64,000 nt of DNA from positions 272,182-336,181 of the forward strand of contig NZ_CAKKNS010000001.1 in the NCBI RefSeq assembly GCF_918814575.1, written 5' to 3'. This DNA comes from Periweissella fabaria. GTDB lineage: Bacteria > Bacillota > Bacilli > Lactobacillales > Lactobacillaceae. The stretch's first letter is position 1. Each line of letters opens with the position of its first letter. Of the stretch, positions 41,904 to 50,400 are shown piece after piece. The notes below the pieces were generated by a model. That model saw only the letters and a list, made by a program, of their open reading frames with translations, did not search any database and was not told the DNA's origin. The translations under genes and the position numbers were made by a program.

Positions 41904-43100
41904 ATGGACACACAAGTTTTTACAAAGCTTAATACCATCTTCAAAGAACAATTTAATACCACCCCAACGGATGCTTTTTTCTCACCAGGACGAATCAATT
42001 TAATTGGTGAGCATACTGATTATAATGGCGGGCATGTTTTTCCAGCCGCCATTACGATTGGTACGTATGGTGTTGGTGCGGCCCGATCTGATAAATTAGT
42101 CCGTTTATATTCAACTAATTTTACTGAAACGGGCATTATTGAATTTGATATTGATGATACCACCAAGTTACCACATGGTAATTGGGCCAACTTTGTTAAA
42201 GGCGATTTAATCGCCTTACGTGGTTACGGTAATAAATTCGAGCATGGTTTCGATTTAGTAATTGAAGGCAATATTCCAAGTGCTTCTGGCTTATCATCAT
42301 CTTCCTCTTTGGAATTGATGATTGGCGTTGTTGCGCAACGTTTATTTAACCTTAAAGTGCCACGCTTACAATTAGTTGCTAGTGGCAAACAAGCTGAAAA
42401 TGAATACATCGGTGTTAATACCGGGATTATGGATCAATTTGCAATTGGCTTTGGTGAAGCTAATCAAGCGATTTATTTGGATACAAATACCATGGTTTAT
42501 GAGATGGTCCCAGTTGAATTAGGGGATTACGTTGTGGTCATTATGAATACCAACAAACCCCGTAACTTGGTAGATTCTAAATATAACGAACGGGTTAAAG
42601 AAACCCAGGAAGCCGTCTATTGCTTACAAAAAGAACTCAAAATTAACACTTTAGGTGAATTAACTAGCGCTGAGTTTGCGGCGGCGCAACACTTAATTAC
42701 TAATCCAACTGTCTTAAAACGTGCGCGGCATGCCGTTACTGAAAATGAACGTACACAAGCGGCGGTAAAGTATTTAACTGCGGGTAACTTAGTTGAGTTT
42801 GGTAAGTTGTTGAATGCTTCACATCAATCACTCAAAGATGATTATGCAGTTAGTGGTGTTGAACTAGATACTCTAGCTGAAACGGCCCAACAACAACCTG
42901 GTGTGCTTGGGGCGCGTATGACTGGGGCGGGCTTTGGTGGTTGTGCGATTGCCTTAGTACCACGCGAACAAGTTGCGAACTTTGAAGCCAATGTGGGCCA
43001 AGTATACACCGATAAGATCGGATATGCACCATCGTTTTACGTTGCCGAAATTGGCGATGGTGCGCACTGGGTTGGCGCAATTGAGGAGGTATTAGCATGA
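41904..43100 (+). CDS. galK: Galactokinase
   Basis: Phosphorylates alpha-D-galactose to galactose 1-phosphate, first committed Leloir step. At 398 residues it is typical. GRINLIGEHTDYNGGHVFP is the galactose-binding signature near residue 30, NIPSASGLSSSSSLE the GHMP ATP loop near 125, and GARMTGAGFGGCAIALV the C-terminal motif near 345. GCGAGGA precedes the ATG. First gene of galK-galT-symporter-galM, with ATGA overlap to galT. Confidence 0.95.
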   Translation: MDTQVFTKLNTIFKEQFNTTPTDAFFSPGRINLIGEHTDYNGGHVFPAAITIGTYGVGAARSDKLVRLYSTNFTETGIIEFDIDDTTKLPHGNWANFVKGDLIALRGYGNKFEHGFDLVIEGNIPSASGLSSSSSLELMIGVVAQRLFNLKVPRLQLVASGKQAENEYIGVNTGIMDQFAIGFGEANQAIYLDTNTMVYEMVPVELGDYVVVIMNTNKPRNLVDSKYNERVKETQEAVYCLQKELKINTLGELTSAEFAAAQHLITNPTVLKRARHAVTENERTQAAVKYLTAGNLVEFGKLLNASHQSLKDDYAVSGVELDTLAETAQQQPGVLGARMTGAGFGGCAIALVPREQVANFEANVGQVYTDKIGYAPSFYVAEIGDGAHWVGAIEEVLA

Positions 43101-44584
43101 CTAATCCATCGAGTTTAGTAAAAGGCCTCGCACATGCAATGATTACAGCTTCTGATTGTACTGATGAGGATGCGGTTTACTTGATTAATCAAATTTTAGT
43201 CATTATTAAAGAAGAGCAATTTGATAATTATACGCCCATTGCTGAAGGAACTTTACTTGATTTAATGGACCAAGTAGTCACTATTGGTATTAATAATTAC
43301 GCCGCTCAAGGGCTATCAATTAATACCGATATGTTGGGGGCGGCCATTATGAATTTGATGTTGCCATTACCAAGTATTATTAATCAACAATTCTGGCAGC
43401 AATATCAAGTTAGTCCCCGGACTGCTACTGATGGATTTTATCATCGTTCAAAACTCGTTAATTATATTAAAACACGTGAGATTGCTCGTAATATTGAATT
43501 CCCATATGCTAGTGAATACGGCAACTTGCAGATAACAATTAATTTGTCTAAACCAGAAAAAGACCCCAAAGCAATTGCGGCAGCCCAAAAGGTGGCCAGT
43601 AGTGGCTATCCGGTTTGTCAATTGTGTTTAGAAAACGAAGGCTACTTTGGGCGTTTAAATTATCCTGCACGCTCAAACCATCGGGTCATTAGGTTAACGT
43701 TAGGTGGCGAGCCATGGTACTTCCAGTATTCACCATATGCATATTACAATGAACATGCCATTGTATTTGCAAAAGAGCATCGGCCAATGATTGTAAATGG
43801 GGCCAACATCCGGCGCTTGTTTGAATTCGTGCGCCTGTTCCCCGAATACTTTATTGGTTCGAATGCCGACTTACCAATTGTAGGTGGATCAATTTTAACG
43901 CATGATCATTTCCAAGCCGGTCGGTATACCATGCCCATGGCCCAAGCACCAATTGAAACACCGATTGAAATTCCAGGTATTCCCTTAGCTGCGGCAGGGA
44001 TTGTTAAATGGCCGATGTCTGTGATTCGCTTACAAGATGCTGATTATGAGAAGTTAGTCCGAGCAAGTGAATTAATTATGACTAAGTGGCAACACTTTAG
44101 TTATCAAGCCCAAGACATTATTGCTTATACCCCTGATGGAGTTCGCCATCACACGGTGACGCCGATTGCCCGCATGCATGATGGCTTATATGAAATTGAT
44201 TTAGTCCTCCGTGATAACAATACATCTGCCCAATATCCGGATGGTATTTTTCACCCACACCAAGATGTCCAACATATTAAACAAGAGAATATTGGTTTAA
44301 TTGAAGTCATGGGCTTAGCAATCTTACCACCACGGTTAGTTCCTGAAATGGCGGGCGTGAGAGATTACTTGCTTGGTACAAATGACCGAGTTGACGACAT
44401 TCACCAAAAATGGGCAGATGGGCTAAAGATCCAATATCCACATATTACCACCAGCAATGTTGATGCAATTATCAACACTGAAATTGGGGCAGTCTTTAGT
44501 CGGGTACTAGCAGATGCGGGGGTCTTTAAACGAACGCCGGCTGGTCGAGCAGCTTTTAAAGCATTCATTGCAAGTTTGGCATAA
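43097..44584 (+). CDS. galT: UDP-glucose--hexose-1-phosphate uridylyltransferase (class II GalT)
   Basis: Exchanges UMP between UDP-glucose and galactose 1-phosphate. At 495 residues it belongs to the longer Firmicutes type of GalT. SGYPVCQLCLENEGYFGR, IVKWPMSVIRLQ and GGSILTHDHFQAGRY (active-site His region) are typical. galE, needed to regenerate UDP-glucose, is not in the window. Confidence 0.93.
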   Translation: MTNPSSLVKGLAHAMITASDCTDEDAVYLINQILVIIKEEQFDNYTPIAEGTLLDLMDQVVTIGINNYAAQGLSINTDMLGAAIMNLMLPLPSIINQQFWQQYQVSPRTATDGFYHRSKLVNYIKTREIARNIEFPYASEYGNLQITINLSKPEKDPKAIAAAQKVASSGYPVCQLCLENEGYFGRLNYPARSNHRVIRLTLGGEPWYFQYSPYAYYNEHAIVFAKEHRPMIVNGANIRRLFEFVRLFPEYFIGSNADLPIVGGSILTHDHFQAGRYTMPMAQAPIETPIEIPGIPLAAAGIVKWPMSVIRLQDADYEKLVRASELIMTKWQHFSYQAQDIIAYTPDGVRHHTVTPIARMHDGLYEIDLVLRDNNTSAQYPDGIFHPHQDVQHIKQENIGLIEVMGLAILPPRLVPEMAGVRDYLLGTNDRVDDIHQKWADGLKIQYPHITTSNVDAIINTEIGAVFSRVLADAGVFKRTPAGRAAFKAFIASLA

Positions 44585-44648
44585 GACTTAAATCTCAGAA
44601 TTGATTAGTGCTTGCGAAATAAAACACTAATATCAGTGAGGTTTTAAA

Positions 44649-46070
44649 ATGAATACTACAAACAAATGGAAGCAACGAATTGGTTATGCGCTAGGGGCCT
44701 TTGGTCATGACACATATTATGTAACTTTGAGTACGTATTTTATTATTTTTGTGACAAGTGTGATGTTCCAAGGGGCCGGTAAAGATACCGCCCGTTTAAT
44801 TGGTATTATTACATCCCTAGTCGTGGTTATCCGCTTAATTGAAATTGTCTTTGACCCAATTATTGGAAATATTATTGATAACACCCGTTCTAAATATGGT
44901 AAGTTCAAACCATGGTTAGTCGTTGGTGGGGTGGTATCAGGATTACTATTAATGGTTATCTTTACAAACTTCTTTGGCTTAGCAAAGACCGGTAGTGATT
45001 TGTTTATCGTATTATTTGGGATTATTTTTGTCTTACTAGATTGCTTTTACTCATTTAAAGATATTGCCTTTTGGTCAATGATTCCAGCGCTTTCAACTGA
45101 TTCTAATGAACGTGAAAAATTAGGCACGTTTGCCCGATTTGGTTCATCAATTGGGGCTAACGGGACCACGTTGGTCGTCGTTCCGTTAACTACATTTATT
45201 ACCTACTTGGTTACTGGTCGGCATGAACAAGGTGCCGTTGGATGGTTTTGGTTTGCGGTAATTGTGGGGATCATTTCGGCTGGAACAGCCATTATCACCG
45301 CATTAACGACTAAAGAAAATCAATCAATTGTCCGACAACAAAATAAGAAAATTAGCTTTAAAGAAGTCTTTGTTGTTATTACCAAAAATGACCAATTAAT
45401 GTGGTTAGCACTTTCATATATTGCCTATGCCATTGCCAATGTCGCCACAACCGGGGTCTTATTGTTATTCTACAAATTCGTCCTTGGCCGAGTTGGTGAA
45501 TTTTGGTTTGTGGGTTTAATTGCCACAATTACCGGGATTATTGCTGTCCCAATGTTTCCGTTATTGGCTAAGTTGTTTTCACGACGGTATGTCTACCTTA
45601 TTGGCCTAATTATGAACATCTTGGCATATGCAATCTTTATGTTTGCTGGCCAAAATCTGTTAATGGTGCAAATTGCGACCGTCTTATTTTACTTCCCACA
45701 ACAATGGATTTTCTTATCAGCATTAATGACAATTACCGATTCAGTTGAATACGGGCAATTAAAGAATGGGGTGCGCAACGAAGCTGTGACCTTGTCACTA
45801 CGACCATTGATGGATAAAATTGCTGGCGCACTCTCAAACGGGATTGTCGGTTTTATCGCAGTGGCGGCTGGTATGAGTGGGACTGCTTCAGTAAGTAATA
45901 TCACACCACATGATATTCACACATTCAATTTATTTGCCTTTGCGTTACCAGCTTTACTAATGCTCTTTTCTGGGATTATTTTTTTCTGGAAGGTCCGGTT
46001 ATTTGAAAAAGAACACGCTCAAATTGTTAGTGAACTTGAAGCAAAATTAACTATGCAAAAGGAGGACTAA
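44649..46070 (+). CDS. GPH-family sugar:cation symporter, probable galactose/galactoside importer
   Basis: Glycoside-pentoside-hexuronide:cation symporter of 473 residues with about twelve membrane segments. GALGAFGHDTYYVTLS-like start, FDPIIGNIIDNTRSKYGKFKPW (loop 2-3 signature, near residue 75) and KLGTFARFG are typical. It ends before any PTS EIIA-like domain, so unlike LacS it lacks that regulatory tail. Its place between galT and galM points to galactose or a galactoside. GTGAGG precedes the start, and galM begins immediately after its stop. Confidence 0.88.
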   Translation: MNTTNKWKQRIGYALGAFGHDTYYVTLSTYFIIFVTSVMFQGAGKDTARLIGIITSLVVVIRLIEIVFDPIIGNIIDNTRSKYGKFKPWLVVGGVVSGLLLMVIFTNFFGLAKTGSDLFIVLFGIIFVLLDCFYSFKDIAFWSMIPALSTDSNEREKLGTFARFGSSIGANGTTLVVVPLTTFITYLVTGRHEQGAVGWFWFAVIVGIISAGTAIITALTTKENQSIVRQQNKKISFKEVFVVITKNDQLMWLALSYIAYAIANVATTGVLLLFYKFVLGRVGEFWFVGLIATITGIIAVPMFPLLAKLFSRRYVYLIGLIMNILAYAIFMFAGQNLLMVQIATVLFYFPQQWIFLSALMTITDSVEYGQLKNGVRNEAVTLSLRPLMDKIAGALSNGIVGFIAVAAGMSGTASVSNITPHDIHTFNLFAFALPALLMLFSGIIFFWKVRLFEKEHAQIVSELEAKLTMQKED

Positions 46071-47114
46071 ATGACAGTCACTAAAGAAGAATTTGGCCAC
46101 TATGATGGGGTGCCAATTTATCGTTATACGATTGAAAATCAGCATCAAACCCGGTTACGAATTTTGTCATATGCCGGCATCATTCAAGAATTTTCGGTTA
46201 TGGATGCCGGTCAGCGGATTAATCTGGTTTTGAGTTTTGATGATTTAGCTGGTTTTACGGAACATGGCTATAATTTCAATCGAGTAATTGGCCGCCATGC
46301 TGGTCGCATTGGTGGGGCCAATTGGCAAACATCGGCGGGGAAGCAAATTACTGTGCCGGCAAATGAAAATGGCAATAGCTTGCACGGGGGTCCCAATGGT
46401 TTAGGAAATCAAGTTTTCGCAAGTCGGATTGATAGTTTGAATGAAGCGGTGATTTTAAGTTACCAAGCAACGGAAGCTAGTGATGGCTATCCTGGTGAAC
46501 TTAATATGGAAGTCCAATATCAATTGAATAATGATGATCAAGTGGTGATTAATTTAAGTGGAACCCAAGCAGGGGTTAGCGGTATTTTTAATCCAACGGT
46601 TCATACGTATTTCAATGTAAGTGATCCAATCGTTAGTGATGTTACTCAGATGAGTTTACAAGTTGCTAGTGAAGCACGCTTAGTATTAGGTGCTGACAAA
46701 GTTCCAACAGGTGAAATAGTTCCGGTTGGTAATGCATTGTATGATTTTACCGATCTGACTAATTTAGGCGACCGGCTTGAAAATTTTAAAGCAATGACAA
46801 CAGAACGCGGCTTAGATGATGCCTTTATTGTTAGCGGGGATCTTAGTATGCCTGCTGCAACCTTAGTTGATGATGCGACTGGGCGCCAAGTCACCGTTTA
46901 TTCAGACCGTAATGGCATTATTTTGTATACAGCAAATGATTTAAATGATGCGACTATGAACTTGAACCGCGGACTTGGCCATCCATATGAAGGGATTGCG
47001 ATTGAAGCCCAAAACTTACCAGATGCGGTCAATCATCTTGGTTTTGGAGATATCAGTATCGAGCCTGGCGAAACTAAGACTTACCAGATTATTTATCAGT
47101 ATAATCATCGTTAA
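46071..47114 (+). CDS. galM: Aldose 1-epimerase (galactose mutarotase)
   Basis: Converts beta- to alpha-galactose for galactokinase. 347 residues. FNRVIGRHAGRIGGA, NSLHGGPNGLGNQVF (His near residue 105), NPTVHTYFNVSD with the catalytic His, and the Glu-containing YEGIAIEAQNLPDAVNH near the end match the family. Its ATG follows the symporter TAA without a gap; an AAAGGAGG site lies in the symporter's last codons. Last gene of the operon. Confidence 0.93.
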   Translation: MTVTKEEFGHYDGVPIYRYTIENQHQTRLRILSYAGIIQEFSVMDAGQRINLVLSFDDLAGFTEHGYNFNRVIGRHAGRIGGANWQTSAGKQITVPANENGNSLHGGPNGLGNQVFASRIDSLNEAVILSYQATEASDGYPGELNMEVQYQLNNDDQVVINLSGTQAGVSGIFNPTVHTYFNVSDPIVSDVTQMSLQVASEARLVLGADKVPTGEIVPVGNALYDFTDLTNLGDRLENFKAMTTERGLDDAFIVSGDLSMPAATLVDDATGRQVTVYSDRNGIILYTANDLNDATMNLNRGLGHPYEGIAIEAQNLPDAVNHLGFGDISIEPGETKTYQIIYQYNHR

Positions 47115-47144
47115 ATAATTTAATGGTTGTAAATAATAATTAAG

Positions 47145-47180
47145 AAAGCCTACTAAAAGTTTATCTTTAGCAGGCTTTTT
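47145..47180 (+). terminator. Intrinsic terminator of the gal operon
   Basis: AAAGCCTACTAAA pairs with TTTAGCAGGCTTT (one mismatch) and a T-run follows. Confidence 0.75.
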
Positions 47181-47247
47181 GTATGTGACAAATTAGTTAA
47201 TATCAGGTATAATTTAATTCATAATAACTAATGAAAGGAGTATTTTT

Positions 47248-47436
47248 ATGCTCACATTCTTAATTCTTGTGATAATTCTTGGGTACTTATTTAATAAAGC
47301 CATTCCCTATTTAATTTTAGCTATGTTACTCTATTTTTGTTGGGTTCTTGTCAAAATACTTTTTATTCCAGCATTACTGATTGGAATCGCTTATCTTGCT
47401 TGGCAAGTTTATCAACAAAGTCAAACAAGATCATAA
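47248..47436 (+). CDS. Small hydrophobic membrane protein
   Basis: A 62-residue, almost wholly hydrophobic protein (two or three helices) with a polar QQSQTRS end. AAAGGAG precedes the ATG and a terminator follows. Function unknown. Confidence 0.62.
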   Translation: MLTFLILVIILGYLFNKAIPYLILAMLLYFCWVLVKILFIPALLIGIAYLAWQVYQQSQTRS

Positions 47437-47445
47437 AAAAAAACA

Positions 47446-47477
47446 AAACCGTAACGCAATATGCGCTACGGTTTTTT
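47446..47477 (+). terminator. Bidirectional intrinsic terminator
   Basis: AAAACCGTAACGC and GCGCTACGGTTTTTT around AATAT, between convergent genes. Confidence 0.8.
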
Positions 47478-47478
47478 G

Positions 47479-48471
47479 CTAGTCATGGACAATATGAGGG
47501 CTAGGTTTACCTTGGACAATCAGGGCAACATCATCTAAGGCGATATCAACCATATTTTGGACCGCCGCATCCGTGTAAAAGACAATATGTGGTGTTACTG
47601 ATACATTAGGTAAGGCCAAAAGTTGGTCATAGAGACTAAAGTCATGGGTTTGATCATTAGTTAAATCATGCTCAACAAATAATTCTTCACCTTCAAGGGC
47701 ATCTAAACCAGCCCCCGCAATCGTACCAGATTGTAAGGCGGTAATTAAATCTGCCGTTTCAACAATTGGGCCACGCGCGCAATTAATTAAAAAGGCATCA
47801 TTTTTCATTTTGGCGAAGGTTGCAGTATTAAATAAATGATGGGTCGTAGCATCTAAATTGGTATGAATTGTGAGGACGTCACTTTCAGCTAATAACGTCT
47901 CAAAATCAACATACTCAACCGTATCCATCAAATCGGTACGTGGTGTTAAATCATTGGCAATAACACGAGCACCGAGAGCCTTAAAAATCCGGGCCACAGT
48001 GCCACCAATCTTACCAGCGCCAAAAACACCCACCGTCAGATTATGAATTTCACGGGCTTGGAGACCATTCCAACTATAATCATGCTGCCGCATCCGGGCT
48101 TCTGTATTTTCAAGTTGGCGTAAAAGTACCATGGTATGCATTAAGGCAGCTTCAGCAACTGAACGTGGTGAATAGGCCGGAACGTTGGTAACAACAATCC
48201 CATTTGCATCCGCGTGTTCAAAGTTAATCGTGTTATATCCGGTAATTCGTAATGAGATATGGTGAATACCCAAAGCGGCAAGGTCTTCATACACATGCAC
48301 ATCGTCAATGCGGGCATGTTGTAAAATTGAGATACCATCATAGCCGGTAGCTAAGTTAATGTTACCCACAAATGGTAGTGGTGTTGTATCAACTTGGGCA
48401 TTGTTACGTTCAGCCCAGGCATGAATCGCTGGTTGTTCATCTGGTCGGACACTATACATCAAAATTTTCAT
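47479..48471 (-). CDS. D-2-hydroxyacid dehydrogenase (D-LDH/D-hydroxyisocaproate type)
   Basis: A 330-residue NAD-dependent dehydrogenase. VTNVPAYSPRSVAEAAL is the substrate-domain signature near residue 100, TVGVFGAGKIGGTVARIF the nucleotide loop near 148, NCARGPIVET holds the catalytic Arg near 235, DALEGEELF the Glu and TPHIVFYTDAAVQNM the catalytic His near 298. It differs enough from classical D-lactate dehydrogenase that a branched or aromatic 2-keto acid (for example phenylpyruvate) is a plausible substrate. It is 11 bases after the aminotransferase gene, which makes such keto acids, and under the same aromatic-type attenuator. Confidence 0.85.
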   Translation of the reverse strand: MKILMYSVRPDEQPAIHAWAERNNAQVDTTPLPFVGNINLATGYDGISILQHARIDDVHVYEDLAALGIHHISLRITGYNTINFEHADANGIVVTNVPAYSPRSVAEAALMHTMVLLRQLENTEARMRQHDYSWNGLQAREIHNLTVGVFGAGKIGGTVARIFKALGARVIANDLTPRTDLMDTVEYVDFETLLAESDVLTIHTNLDATTHHLFNTATFAKMKNDAFLINCARGPIVETADLITALQSGTIAGAGLDALEGEELFVEHDLTNDQTHDFSLYDQLLALPNVSVTPHIVFYTDAAVQNMVDIALDDVALIVQGKPSPHIVHD

Positions 48472-48482
48472 AATTAAAACTC

Positions 48483-49646
48483 CTATTTTTGGTTGGCATT
48501 AATGAAGGCTTCTAAGCGATCCATTGCGGTTGTAATATTAGCGAGACTAGCGGCATAACTTAAGCGCATGTAACCTTCACCAGCTGGGAAAGCACCCCCT
48601 GGGACAAGGCCTAATTGTGCTTCTTGAGCAAGCTGATGACCGAAGGCAAAACTATCGGTACCAAATTGCGCTGGAATCCGCATAAAGATATAAAAGGCCC
48701 CATCAGGCTTAATCACTTCAATGCCCATGGCAGTTAACCGTTGAATTAAGTAATCACGGCGTTTAAGATATTCAGCTTGCATAATTAGTCCGTCGTCGGC
48801 CCCGGCGGTTAATGCCTCAATGGCGGCATCTTGTGCATTGGTAGTAGCGGATGTTACTGTAAATTGATTAATCATTGCAATTTTTTGGATTAAATCAGCT
48901 GGGCCGGCTGCAAAGCCAATTCGCCAGCCCGTCATCGCATGTGACTTAGAAACCCCAGTAACTAAAATAGTTTGCTCGGGTAATACTTCACCTAGTGAAA
49001 CGTGTTTTTGGCTGTAACTTAGTTCACTGTAGATTTCATCACTTAACACAACAATCGGTTTATTACGAATAGGTGCTACTAATGCTTCAAGTTCGGCGCG
49101 ATCATAAGTCACGCCAGTCGGATTAGTTGGGTAGTTCATAATTAACATCTTAGCTTTAGGATGCGCCGCTAGGGTTGCGCTAAGTTTTTCTGGTGTTAGT
49201 TTAAAGCCATCAGCGGTTGTATCAACAAAGATTGGCTTGGCACCATTCAGTAACGTTACTGGAATGTAAAATGGGAAAATCGGAATAGGAATAATAATTT
49301 CATCATCCGGATTAGTTAACGCTGTAATAGTTGAGTAAATTGCACCCGTTGCCCCAACGGTGACAACAATTTGCGTGGCGGGGTCGTAGTTAGCATGGTA
49401 TTTTTGACTTAAGAAAGTGGAGGCTGCTGTACGGAGTGCCAACTTACCTGATGAGTCCGTGTAGTGACTTGCATTATTAGTAATACTAGTTTTACCAGCG
49501 TCTTTAACGTGTTCGGGGGTATTAAAGTCTGGTTCCCCAAGGGTTAATTTAATAATGCCTGGAATTTTTGAAATCTCAGCATCAAAAGCTAAGATTGATG
49601 AGGGTGCTAACTGATCTAACCGGGTATTTGTCTTAAAATTTTCCAT
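48483..49646 (-). CDS. Class I aminotransferase, probably aromatic
   Basis: A PLP-dependent aminotransferase of 387 residues. KLTLGEPDFNTPEHVK near residue 35, NYPTNPTGVTYDR with the conserved Asn, LSDEIYSELSY with the PLP-contacting Asp/Tyr, VTGVSKSHAMTGWRIGF with the Schiff-base Lys near 225, and MRLSYAAS with the carboxylate-binding Arg near the C-terminus. It belongs to the AraT/PatA subgroup of lactic acid bacteria, which act on aromatic amino acids. The ATG at 49646 is used; a TTG at 49664 lies before the GGAGG site. The upstream leader peptide with Phe-Trp-Tyr codons supports an aromatic substrate. Confidence 0.85.
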   Translation of the reverse strand: MENFKTNTRLDQLAPSSILAFDAEISKIPGIIKLTLGEPDFNTPEHVKDAGKTSITNNASHYTDSSGKLALRTAASTFLSQKYHANYDPATQIVVTVGATGAIYSTITALTNPDDEIIIPIPIFPFYIPVTLLNGAKPIFVDTTADGFKLTPEKLSATLAAHPKAKMLIMNYPTNPTGVTYDRAELEALVAPIRNKPIVVLSDEIYSELSYSQKHVSLGEVLPEQTILVTGVSKSHAMTGWRIGFAAGPADLIQKIAMINQFTVTSATTNAQDAAIEALTAGADDGLIMQAEYLKRRDYLIQRLTAMGIEVIKPDGAFYIFMRIPAQFGTDSFAFGHQLAQEAQLGLVPGGAFPAGEGYMRLSYAASLANITTAMDRLEAFINANQK

Positions 49647-49681
49647 AATATGATAAGCCTCCAAATGTTTGTGTTAATAAA

Positions 49682-49714
49682 TTAAAAATCCCCCCAGACT
49701 AGCCTGAGAGGATT
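49682..49714 (-). terminator. Attenuator terminator upstream of the aminotransferase
   Basis: On the minus strand AATCCTCTCAG (49714-49704) pairs with CTGGGGGGATT (49697-49687), 11 pairs including two G-U, loop of six, followed by a T-rich tail. It stands directly before the aminotransferase ribosome binding site, so it must be bypassed for expression. The competing pairing is CCTGAG (49756-49751) with CTCAGG (49708-49703). Confidence 0.75.
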
Positions 49715-49750
49715 GGTTGTTTGATATCACATAAAATGGTATCGATTCCA

Positions 49751-49802
49751 CTCAGGTCTAAGTTGAGCTGAATGGTATCGAAAAAGGACTGATGCCATTC
49801 AG
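49751..49802 (-). promoter_or_regulatory. Anti-terminator and pause-type hairpin of the second attenuator
   Basis: Right after the leader stop, CTGAATGG (49802-49795) pairs perfectly with CCATTCAG (49775-49768). Downstream, CCTGAG (49756-49751) can capture the 5' arm of the terminator. The sequence TCGATACCATT occurs twice on this strand, giving CTGAATGG two possible partners. A ribosome near the leader stop would cover the first helix. The pairings are seen; the switching is inferred. Confidence 0.6.
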
Positions 49803-49804
49803 AA

Positions 49805-49870
49805 TTAATCTGCGCGGTACCAGAAGAGTAAAAACGCGTTATTCAATTGTTGCATATTTTTATCTAACAT
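49805..49870 (-). CDS. Leader peptide with consecutive Phe-Trp-Tyr codons
   Basis: A 21-residue open frame starting MLDKNMQQLNNA and ending FLLFWYRAD, with a TAAAGGAG ribosome binding site 8 bases upstream and a TAA stop. The codons TTC-TGG-TAC place Phe, Trp and Tyr next to each other, with another Phe three residues earlier. It sits between a promoter and the attenuator terminator of the aminotransferase operon. By analogy with trp/phe leaders it probably senses the supply of charged aromatic tRNAs. The string TGGTACCGCG inside it resembles the T-box core, but no T-box body is present. Confidence 0.75.
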   Translation of the reverse strand: MLDKNMQQLNNAFLLFWYRAD

Positions 49871-49901
49871 AATTATTAGCTCCTTTAAATAACTTAGCTA
49901 A

Positions 49902-49930
49902 AATATACGCTTGCAAAATGAAAAAAGCAA
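49902..49930 (-). promoter_or_regulatory. Promoter of the aminotransferase leader
   Basis: On the minus strand -35 TTGCTT (49930-49925), 17-base spacer, -10 TATATT (49907-49902). Transcription would begin about 25-30 bases before the leader peptide ATG, which excludes a T-box stem I. Confidence 0.7.
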
Positions 49931-50049
49931 CACAAATTTATCATTTAATTTTAATTTAATAATTAAACGTTACTAATATTTGTAAGCGTAACGTAAATAG
50001 AAGTTTGTCAATTTCAATCCGCAAATCATATTATTTAGAAACTAACTGA

Positions 50050-50184
50050 TATAATTAGGGTATGAGATAGGATGGGGTTAGTTGATAGGCATCTAATTTG
50101 ATTTCCTCAGATTACAGTCCCCCCGGACTATTGATTGTTCGTCAAAATTATCCAGTTCGCATTAATGAACTGGATAATTTTTTT
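50050..50184 (+). ncRNA. Candidate small RNA with own promoter and terminator
   Basis: An extended -10 sequence TGATATAAT (TATAAT at 50050-50055) predicts a start near 50062. The transcript would contain a hairpin AGTCC-CCCC-GGACT (about 50116-50129) and end at a strong terminator, AAATTATCCAGTTC with GAACTGGATAATTT (50145-50158/50167-50180) plus T-run. There is no open frame of note. It is 217 bases before the ABC gene at 50401, so it may be independent or a terminated leader. No Rfam family recognised. Confidence 0.5.
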
Positions 50185-50232
50185 ATGTGCATTGATGGTC
50201 TATGAAAATTTGACTACATAAATATCTTAAGA

Positions 50233-50263
50233 AAGCGCCCAAAATTTATTTTGGGGCTTTTTT
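50233..50263 (+). terminator. Second intrinsic terminator upstream of the ABC operon
   Basis: GCCCAAAA with TTTTGGGGC and a six-T run. With the terminator at 50145-50184 it leaves only about 50 bases between, in which I see nothing coding. Confidence 0.65.
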
Positions 50264-50400
50264 AATCGTCTTTATTAGCACGTCTAATAATTTTGGTATA
50301 TACAAATTTAAATTTTCATTAAATAAAGACTTGTCAAACAACTCTTTATAGTAGAAGATTATTTATAGATAATTTTATGCTATAAAGAGGGGGCGATTAT

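Noticed and set aside
49813-49822. TGGTACCGCG on the minus strand, identical to the core of the T-box antiterminator
   Set aside because: It lies within the leader peptide codons for Trp-Tyr-Arg, only about 60-80 bases from the predicted transcript start. No T-box stem I, specifier loop or AG bulge is visible upstream, so coincidence is more likely.
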